Shown piece after piece: positions 1-4,106 of a stretch of 6,401 nt of DNA. The stretch's first letter is position 1, and each line of letters starts with the position of its first letter. Source of the DNA: Methanoculleus sp. UBA77 (GTDB taxonomy: Archaea > Halobacteriota > Methanomicrobia > Methanomicrobiales > Methanoculleaceae); assembly GCA_002499455.1 (NCBI GenBank), contig DALN01000013.1, positions 1,548 to 7,948 of the forward strand, given 5' to 3'. The position numbers and the translations under genes were made by a program. The notes below the pieces were generated by a model. It made no database searches. It saw nothing but the letters and a program-made list of their open reading frames with translations, and was not told where the DNA came from.

Positions 1-1635
1 CTGGATCAGGTTCGAGCGGTAGACCTTCTCCTCGATCGCCTTCATGATATGCCGCCTCCCGATCTCCTCAGCGCCCTCGCTCGCCGCGTAGAAGTTCGCC
101 TCCCGGATCAGGTCGGCGACGGCGGAGAACCGGGTCGAGAGTTTGTGCTTGTCCTCGGCGAGGCGGGAACCGTACTCGATCACGCGGGCGATCGCCTCCC
201 GGTCCAGGTGCCGGAGGTTCTCCTCGCGGACGAGGTTGCACATGAAGTCGGCATACTTTCCGGCGTTCTCATCGTTTCGGTCCATCACGACGTCGAAGTC
301 GGCCTTGACCTTGAAGAGCTCCTTGAAGTCGGGGTCCATCTGATAGAGGGCCTGGTAGATCATCGGGGTCCCGACGAGGGCCACCTTGATATCGAGGGGG
401 ATGGGCTCGGGCTTGATCGTCTTTGCCGTGATGAACCCCATCCGCTCCCCCGGCTCCTCGATGACGGCCTCCCCGGTCTTCAAGGCCGTCTTGAGCCCGT
501 CCCAGGAGAGGGGAGCCCGCAGGAGGTCTTCGACGTTCATGACGAGGTAGCCGCCGTTGGCCCGGTGAAGCGAGCCCGGCCGGATCATCGTGAAGTCGGT
601 CGTGAAGATCCCGAACTGGACCTCCTTCTCGATCTTGCCGAGGAGGTTCTGGAACGTTGGGTTCTGCTCGAAGACCACCGGCGCGCCTTCGGCCCCGGCG
701 TTGTCGACGACAACGTTCACCTCGTACTTCCGAAACGGCATCTCCCGGATGAAGGCCTGGAACTGCGGCGGGGCGCCCGGCTGTTCGGGGACGCCGAGGA
801 AGGCCTGGAGGTTCTCGAGGATGTCGTTCTGGACGGCGTCGATGTATTCGGGCACCTCCGCGGTGTCGGCGTACTTCTCCTTGAGCTCGGCGACGAGGTT
901 GCCGATCGCGTAGAGGGCGATGTCGCGGTTCAGCTGTGTGACCGCCTCGGCCCCCTGCCGCTCGATCTCCTGCACCTGCCGGAGGGTGCTCCGGAGTTCG
1001 GCGTTCAGGGCCTCCCGCCGGCGCTGGACCTCCGCCCGCAGTTCGTCGGGGAGGTTGATGAACTCCTCCTCGGGGACCGGCTGGCCGTTGATGACCGGGA
1101 TGGTCAGAAGCCCGATTGGGCTCATCTGGATGATGAACCCCGCTTCCTGGGCTTTCTGGTTGATCCGGGCGATGAGGTCGGTCCTGTTTCCCTGGAGCGA
1201 CTGGAGGGTCTCGTCCCGGCGTTTGGCGTACTCCTCGCTCTGGAACGCCCGGGGGAGCGCCTGGCGGGCTTCGTCGATGAACCGCTTCATATCCTCCTTG
1301 AACTGTGCCCCTCTTCCTGCCGGGAGGGCGATGGCGTTGGGCTCGTACTGGTTCTGGAAGTTGTGGACGTAGGCCCAGTCGCTTGCCCGGGGCTTCTGCT
1401 TCGCAAGCTCGTCGAGGAAACTCCGGACGGCACGCATCCGTCCGGTGCCCTGGGCCCCTGCGGTGTAGACGTTGAATCCGGGTTCCCGGATCTCGAGGCC
1501 GAACCGGAGCGCCCGCAGGGCCCGCTCCTGGCCGATGATCTCCTCCAGCGGCCGCATATCTCCGGTGCTGGCACATTCCACCTTCCCCGGCTCATAAACA
1601 TGCCGGTACTCTTCGATATCCAGAGGCTGAACCAT
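1..1635 (-). CDS. Lon-like ATP-dependent protease (COG1067 / AAA_32 type), C-terminus beyond window
   Basis: The first 545 residues of a soluble Lon-family protease that would use ATP to unfold proteins and degrade them in the cytoplasm. Seen: a degenerate Walker A loop GAQGTGRM at residues 60-67; a long charged, helical insert (roughly 110-260); then HRANGGYLVMNVEDLL at 357-372, the Walker B region of this family, followed by a WDGLK segment; and further on VALVGTPMIYQALYQMDPDF and FKVKADFD, typical of the AAA_32 group. The last part seen (about 450-545) is the helical AAA lid. The S16 domain with its Ser-Lys dyad must lie left of base 1 and cannot be checked. No membrane segments are seen, unlike the canonical membrane-anchored archaeal LonB. 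The start is ATG at 1635, chosen because GGTGAG lies 4 bases upstream (1640-1645). The Walker A lysine is replaced by Arg66 and the usual Thr/Ser by Met67. Family assignment is confident; proteolytic activity is inferred. Confidence 0.9.
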   Translation of the reverse strand, partial: MVQPLDIEEYRHVYEPGKVECASTGDMRPLEEIIGQERALRALRFGLEIREPGFNVYTAGAQGTGRMRAVRSFLDELAKQKPRASDWAYVHNFQNQYEPNAIALPAGRGAQFKEDMKRFIDEARQALPRAFQSEEYAKRRDETLQSLQGNRTDLIARINQKAQEAGFIIQMSPIGLLTIPVINGQPVPEEEFINLPDELRAEVQRRREALNAELRSTLRQVQEIERQGAEAVTQLNRDIALYAIGNLVAELKEKYADTAEVPEYIDAVQNDILENLQAFLGVPEQPGAPPQFQAFIREMPFRKYEVNVVVDNAGAEGAPVVFEQNPTFQNLLGKIEKEVQFGIFTTDFTMIRPGSLHRANGGYLVMNVEDLLRAPLSWDGLKTALKTGEAVIEEPGERMGFITAKTIKPEPIPLDIKVALVGTPMIYQALYQMDPDFKELFKVKADFDVVMDRNDENAGKYADFMCNLVREENLRHLDREAIARVIEYGSRLAEDKHKLSTRFSAVADLIREANFYAASEGAEEIGRRHIMKAIEEKVYRSNLIQ

Positions 1636-1639
1636 CACT

Positions 1640-1691
1640 CTCACCAAGTTTCTGCAAACTTATACGGGAGGATGTCGCGTGCCTTAAAAAA
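1640..1691 (-). promoter_or_regulatory. Promoter and ribosome binding site of the Lon-like protease gene
   Basis: Read on the minus strand, GGTGAG (1640-1645) is a good ribosome binding site for the ATG at 1635. Two TATA-like elements lie upstream. TTTTTTAA at 1684-1691 would start the RNA near 1662 and leave a leader of about 27 bases containing the binding site. TATAAGTTT at 1656-1664 would start it almost at the ATG. The first fits better because the binding site would then be transcribed. The choice is an inference from spacing alone. Confidence 0.5.
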
Positions 1692-1730
1692 GGTTCCCCG
1701 GCTCGCGCCCCCCGCCTTCCAACCGGTACA

Positions 1731-2026
1731 ATGGATGGTTCTAACGTAATTTCGCGTCTACGTGCGGCTCCTGTTGCACTGGCCAATATCATGGGACGGG
1801 TGATCTCCGTGGGGATTGCAGTCGCACGGGACGGAGACCGGGTGCCCGGCGCGAGGGCCCAATCGGACCGGAGCGGGAGAAACCCGAAGGATTTCGACGT
1901 TTCGAGTACTGCGAGAGTTATGATATCTCTGATATCGAGAGGTCGATCATCCATCGGCAGGCAACTTCCCGGACCCGCTCGCCGGCGAAGACGCTTCGCG
2001 CGCTCCGGGACAACCTTTTCCCTTGA
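1731..2026 (+). pseudogene. Possible frame-broken gene remnant, function unknown
   Basis: The stretch from 1636 to 2153 has no convincing intact gene. An open frame begins at ATG 1731 and runs to 2042. Its first half has codons rich in G/C at the third position (for example 1791-1862, MGRVISVGIAVARDGDRVPG), but after about 1885 this pattern is lost. The +2 frame then takes over with native-looking codons from about 1871 to a TGA at 2024-2026 (ending ...SPAKTLRALRDNLFP). That second frame is open back to 1745 but has no ATG, GTG or TTG start. A single frameshift between about 1862 and 1885 would join the two halves. No ribosome binding site precedes ATG 1731. I recognise no family. It may be a decayed gene, a sequencing indel, or chance in GC-rich DNA. 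Confidence 0.3.
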
Positions 2027-2054
2027 ACTCGGGCTCTCCTGAGTCCGCCGCCCC

Positions 2055-2060
2055 TTTTTT
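2055..2060 (+). terminator. T-tract, possible terminator of the + strand remnant
   Basis: Six consecutive T after a C-rich stretch, 28 bases past the TGA at 2024-2026 and 12 bases past the stop of the other frame. Archaeal RNA polymerase commonly terminates at such T-runs without a hairpin. This is weak support that the 1731-2026 region was or is transcribed rightward. Confidence 0.35.
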
Positions 2061-2106
2061 ACCCACTCCGCTATCGGTCGAACGCTATGGGATTATCGTG
2101 ACCGTC

Positions 2107-2120
2107 CCGTCTTCGGGCGG
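2107..2120. other. Small stem-loop with TTCG tetraloop
   Basis: CCGTC (2107-2111) can pair with GGCGG (2116-2120), including one T-G wobble on the plus strand, closing a TTCG loop, which is an unusually stable tetraloop in RNA. It lies between the T-tract at 2055-2060 and the terminator of the zinc-ribbon gene. On the minus strand it follows that T-tract, so it is not a classical hairpin-then-T terminator. Its role is unknown. Confidence 0.3.
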
Positions 2121-2131
2121 AACGCTCTGTG

Positions 2132-2138
2132 AAAAAAA
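2132..2138 (-). terminator. T-tract terminator of the zinc-ribbon gene
   Basis: Seven A on the plus strand, read as seven T on the minus strand, begin 15 bases after the TAA stop (2154-2156) in an AT-rich stretch. This fits the hairpin-independent T-run terminators of archaea. Confidence 0.6.
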
Positions 2139-2153
2139 GAGTTAATTATTGTT

Positions 2154-2348
2154 TTAGAACCGGGGTTTTCTGTGCTTGGGGAGGCAGTCCTGGCAATAGA
2201 CGGGTCTGCCTTCGGTCGGCTTGAACGGGACTTCGCACTCTTTACCGCAGTCGGAACAAATGGTCTTGGTCATTTCACGGGGGCCGCCGAAGTTCCTCGG
2301 ACCGCCGAAATTTCTGTTGCCTCTGTTATAATCCATTGGATTGCTCAT
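2154..2348 (-). CDS. Small zinc-ribbon protein with CxxC-x17-CxxC domain
   Basis: A 64-residue basic protein. The C-terminal half has CSDC, exactly 17 residues, then CQDC, which matches the family described as the CxxC-x17-CxxC domain (TIGR04272), widespread in archaea and some bacteria; the core includes VPFKPTEGRPVYC. Four cysteines in this layout would bind one zinc. The first 25 residues are rich in Asn, Arg and Gly with a repeated NFGGPR, resembling RGG-type RNA-binding tails, so a nucleic-acid role is an inference; the family function is not established. The start is ATG 2348, because the TATA box lies just upstream; the ATG at 2336 (residue 5) is an alternative. The open frame extends upstream to 2447, but that would place the promoter inside the gene. 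No good ribosome binding site is visible. It is a single-gene unit. Confidence 0.85.
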   Translation of the reverse strand: MSNPMDYNRGNRNFGGPRNFGGPREMTKTICSDCGKECEVPFKPTEGRPVYCQDCLPKHRKPRF

Positions 2349-2383
2349 GCAGATATTAACACTGCCTGTAAGGATACGGGTGT

Positions 2384-2395
2384 ATAGTATATAAT
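2384..2395 (-). promoter_or_regulatory. TATA box of the zinc-ribbon gene
   Basis: Minus-strand TTATATACTATA is the most AT-rich patch nearby. Its centre is about 42 bases before ATG 2348, so a transcript starting about 26 bases downstream would carry a leader of roughly 15 to 18 bases. This supports 2348 over the longer open frame. Confidence 0.6.
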
Positions 2396-2407
2396 GTACG
2401 GTGTTGG

Positions 2408-2486
2408 CCGGAAGTTTTCCGGACTGCCGGGAGGTGGGCCGCTCCACTTCGTGGAGTACCCGGCAGAATTCCGGGCTCTTTAGCCC
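2408..2486. repeat. Cluster of three stem-loops in the intergenic gap
   Basis: Three inverted repeats follow each other. First, CCGGAA (2408-2413) pairs with TTCCGG (2417-2422) over a 3-base loop. Second is a two-tier structure: CTGCCGGG (2424-2431) pairs perfectly with CCCGGCAG (2459-2466), enclosing an inner hairpin CTCCAC (2442-2447) with GTGGAG (2451-2456) over a TTC loop. Third, GGGCT (2473-2477) pairs with AGCCC (2482-2486) over CTTT. On the minus strand the third lies just after the stop of the MNT gene, but no T-run follows. It could be the processed 3' end of the MNT mRNA, a small structured RNA, or a REP-like palindromic unit. The pairing is seen; the role is not known. Confidence 0.6.
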
Positions 2487-2492
2487 CTCCGT

Positions 2493-2819
2493 TCAGGCAT
2501 ACACGACCTCTTCGTCGACGGCGTGCATGAGCCGCGGCCGCCGGGCAATCCCGCCTTTCAACACGAGATCTACAGGGAGACCGAGGATCCGCTCCAGATC
2601 CTCTTTGAGGTCTACGACGTCCCAGCCGAGCGGTTCGTCGAGCTCGACCAGGATGTCGAGGTCGCTCCCCGTGCCCTGCTCGTTCCGAACGTAGGAGCCG
2701 AAGACCCCGATCGCCCGGACGCGATACCGTTCCCGAAGGTACGGCTTCGCTCTTTTGAGCGCGTCGATGATCGATCGCACGGTCCAGTGCGGTGGTATGT
2801 CCTCCGGCCTCTGCGGCAT
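2493..2819 (-). CDS. MNT-type minimal nucleotidyltransferase (MntA-like), orphan
   Basis: A 108-residue cytoplasmic protein of the minimal nucleotidyltransferase (pol-beta) fold. Seen: the active-site signature G41-S42, ten residues, D53-x-D55 (within VFGSYVRNEQGTGSDLDILV), and a likely third acidic residue D84 in PVDLV; these would hold two metal ions. The length is normal for the family. MNT proteins usually pair with a HEPN (HepT, DUF86) toxin, which they silence by AMP transfer to a tyrosine. Here no HEPN gene lies on either side: downstream is the hairpin cluster and zinc-ribbon gene, upstream a divergent unrelated gene. So it is either a solitary enzyme, a relic of a toxin-antitoxin pair, or acts on a partner elsewhere. 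ATG 2819 is preceded by AGAAGGTT (2826-2833), a fair ribosome binding site. The fold assignment is confident; the target is unknown. Confidence 0.88.
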   Translation of the reverse strand: MPQRPEDIPPHWTVRSIIDALKRAKPYLRERYRVRAIGVFGSYVRNEQGTGSDLDILVELDEPLGWDVVDLKEDLERILGLPVDLVLKGGIARRPRLMHAVDEEVVYA

Positions 2820-2860
2820 TGTTATAACCTTCTTTGAGAGGTAATAGGGCTAAGGTGGCG

Positions 2861-2870
2861 TTAAATCTTT
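2861..2870 (-). promoter_or_regulatory. Probable promoter of the MNT gene
   Basis: Read on the minus strand, AAAG (2867-2870, BRE-like) is followed by ATTTAA (2861-2866). A transcript would start near 2838, leaving a leader of about 19 bases that contains the AGAAGGTT binding site. It lies in the 115-base gap shared with the divergent gene at 2935. Confidence 0.45.
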
Positions 2871-2892
2871 GCTCCGCCGAGGTGCCCCCAAG

Positions 2893-2901
2893 GTTTATAG
2901 A
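2893..2901 (+). promoter_or_regulatory. TATA box of the small + strand gene
   Basis: GTTTATAGA preceded by the BRE-like CCAAG. A start about 25 bases downstream falls near 2920, giving a leader of 10 to 15 bases that includes the GGTGA binding site at 2924-2928. Confidence 0.55.
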
Positions 2902-2934
2902 TCTGCAGGCGTCTCTCCCGTCCGGTGAATGATG

Positions 2935-3174
2935 ATGAACGTATCTCGTCTGAAGTACCGGGTCGAGGTCCTCGGCGACCGCGGCGACATCGAGCGCTAC
3001 GGCCCGTTCAACGAGCAGAAGGCGCGGGAGTTCTTCGAGGTCGAGGAGAGCCTCGGCGGGACCGCCCGGATCGTGCGGCTTGAAGAGGAGGGGTTCCGGG
3101 AGACGTGGCGGACCGTCACTGAGTGCGGTGACTGGGACGGCGGGCCGGGAGCGGAGGCGCCGCTGCCGCAGTGA
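2935..3174 (+). CDS. Small acidic protein of unknown function
   Basis: A 79-residue protein of no family I recognise. It starts with a beta-like stretch (YRVEVL), then a YGPF turn, an acidic helix-like section (EQKAREFFEVEESLGG), another strand (TARIVRLEEEGF) and WRTV, and ends in a low-complexity Gly/Ala/Pro tail. This suggests a compact alpha/beta domain with a loose tail. It has one cysteine and no signal or membrane segment, so it is probably cytoplasmic. Three ATGs stand in a row (2929, 2932, 2935). I chose the third because GGTGA at 2924-2928 touches the first and is 6 bases from the third. Codon use matches the neighbours, which supports a real gene. It is divergent from the MNT gene and converges on the sulfite-reductase-like gene with 5 bases between stop codons. 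Confidence 0.75.
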   Translation: MNVSRLKYRVEVLGDRGDIERYGPFNEQKAREFFEVEESLGGTARIVRLEEEGFRETWRTVTECGDWDGGPGAEAPLPQ

Positions 3175-3192
3175 GCGGCTCACTGCCGCGGC
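3162..3192. terminator. Palindrome spanning both convergent stop codons
   Basis: GCAGTGAGC (3168-3176) and GCTCACTGC (3178-3186) are perfect reverse complements around base 3177. After one mismatch (3167/3187) the pairing continues for five more positions to 3162/3192, one of them a T-G wobble. The TGA of the left gene (3172-3174) and the stop of the right gene (3180-3182) are mirror images. It would form a hairpin in both transcripts and may act as a two-way 3' end, but no T-run follows on either side. Confidence 0.55.
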
Positions 3193-4034
3193 CGGAGCCC
3201 CGCGGCCGCAAAGACCGCGTCCTGCCCCACCCGCTCCATCACCTCGCCGAGCCGCTCGCCCGGCAGCGCGATCTCCCGGAAGCAGTCGAGCAGCCGCCCG
3301 ACGATGACCGGGACCTCGTCCTCGGCGACCAGCCCGTCGGCCTCAATCCCGACCTGGAGGGTCCGGCCCGCCCTCCCGCCGAGGAAGAACCGCACCCCCT
3401 CCGCCGCGACGCTGATCGCCTCCATGGGACAGACAGTGATGCAGTCGCCGCAGCCGACGCAATCCTCTCCGGCATGGACGGCCTCGCCGTCGACGACCCG
3501 GACCGCGCCCTCCCGGCAGACCGCCTCGCACGCCCCGCAGCCGTTGCACTCGCCGGCGCCGTAGGCCGGGAGCCGGCAGCCCATCAGCCCGATATCGTTA
3601 GACTGGACTCTCGCGCAGTTGTTCACGCATCCCGTGACGGCGATCTTGAGCTTCCGGGGGAGGTCGCACCCGCCGTAGCGCTCCTCGATCGCCCGGGCGA
3701 GCCCCTGCGTGTCGCAGCACCCGTGCCGGCAGACCGTGCCCTTGCAGGCGACGACGGACCGGAGCGCAGCGCCGGTGCTCCCCGGCTCGATCCCGGCCTC
3801 ACGGAGCCTCTCTGCGACCGTATCGGCGTCCCGCCGGTCGATGCCGGGGATCTCGATGTTGAGCCGGGTGGTCAGCCCGACCGTGCCGTTCCCGAACTCA
3901 TCGGCGATACGGGCGACCGCCGCCATCTGCGCCGCGGTCATCACGCCGGCGAGGATCTTTCCCCGCACGGCGACCTGCCCCCTCTCCCGGAGGCGGATGA
4001 CTCCGGGCTTCCCGGTCTTCTTTCTCTCGGTCAT
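3180..4034 (-). CDS. Siroheme sulfite/nitrite-reductase-like protein with inserted 2x[4Fe-4S] ferredoxin (Dsr-like, small)
   Basis: A 284-residue cytoplasmic redox protein. Residues 15-65 form the N-terminal ferredoxin-like half-domain of nitrite/sulfite reductases (with TTRLNIEIPGI at 55-65). The siroheme/[4Fe-4S] site follows: C97-x4-C102 within ACKGTVC and C136-x3-C140 within TGCVNNC, the last cysteine expected to link cluster and siroheme. Inserted at 163-203 is a ferredoxin with two [4Fe-4S] motifs: C163, C166, C169, C173 and C192, C195, C198, C202-Pro. The reductase fold then resumes. This layout matches the small Dsr-like or AsrC-like proteins common in methanogens, whose substrate is mostly unproven; sulfite or nitrite reduction is inferred. 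The first motif is CX4C where CX5C is usual, and Cys106-Cys107 follow it. The start is ATG 4034; the frame opens to 4148, but that would overlap the divergent gene. The ribosome binding site is weak. No partner subunit or electron donor gene is adjacent. Confidence 0.88.
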   Translation of the reverse strand: MTERKKTGKPGVIRLRERGQVAVRGKILAGVMTAAQMAAVARIADEFGNGTVGLTTRLNIEIPGIDRRDADTVAERLREAGIEPGSTGAALRSVVACKGTVCRHGCCDTQGLARAIEERYGGCDLPRKLKIAVTGCVNNCARVQSNDIGLMGCRLPAYGAGECNGCGACEAVCREGAVRVVDGEAVHAGEDCVGCGDCITVCPMEAISVAAEGVRFFLGGRAGRTLQVGIEADGLVAEDEVPVIVGRLLDCFREIALPGERLGEVMERVGQDAVFAAAGLRPRQ

Positions 4035-4062
4035 ATCCAGGTCATGGGTATGATCGGGATCG

Positions 4063-4106
4063 TGGTTATACCATGCCTGTCGGGGTGAGCGCAAACCGCA
4101 TATATC
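4063..4106. promoter_or_regulatory. Divergent promoter region between the siroheme protein and YYY protein genes
   Basis: Two TATA-like elements are seen. CATATATC at 4099-4106 is nearly symmetric. Read rightward, with GCAAACC before it as BRE, it is centred about 24 bases before a GTG at 4127, which suits a leaderless start of the membrane protein. Read leftward it would start a transcript near 4076 for the siroheme gene. A second element, minus-strand GGTATAA (4066-4072), would start that gene's RNA near 4042, leaving a leader of about 8 bases. Which is used cannot be told from the sequence. Confidence 0.45.

Noticed and set aside
49..1749. 566-residue + strand open frame opposite the Lon-like gene
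   Set aside because: It lies antisense to a gene with clear AAA motifs. Its composition (many Leu, Asp, Glu, Gly, Val without domains) is that of an antisense frame kept open by high-GC codon use.
1592..1954. 120-residue - strand open frame overlapping the protease start
   Set aside because: It overlaps the start and promoter of the Lon-like gene, shows no motif, and is antisense to the better-coded + strand remnant.
1636..2153. Search for tRNA, CRISPR or attachment sites in the largest gene-free stretch
   Set aside because: No cloverleaf, spaced direct repeats or integrase gene seen; the short repeated GATATC at about 1922-1937 is too small to mean anything.
2349..2447. Longer start (ATG 2447) for the zinc-ribbon protein
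   Set aside because: The extension would contain the TATA box and part of the hairpin cluster, and resembles no known N-terminus of the family.
2356..3183. 275-residue - strand open frame
   Set aside because: Covers the MNT gene, the small + gene and the hairpin cluster in a shadow frame; no domain, Arg/Pro-rich.
3171..4088. 305-residue + strand open frame opposite the siroheme protein
   Set aside because: Antisense to a gene with twelve motif cysteines in order; Pro/Asp-rich shadow.
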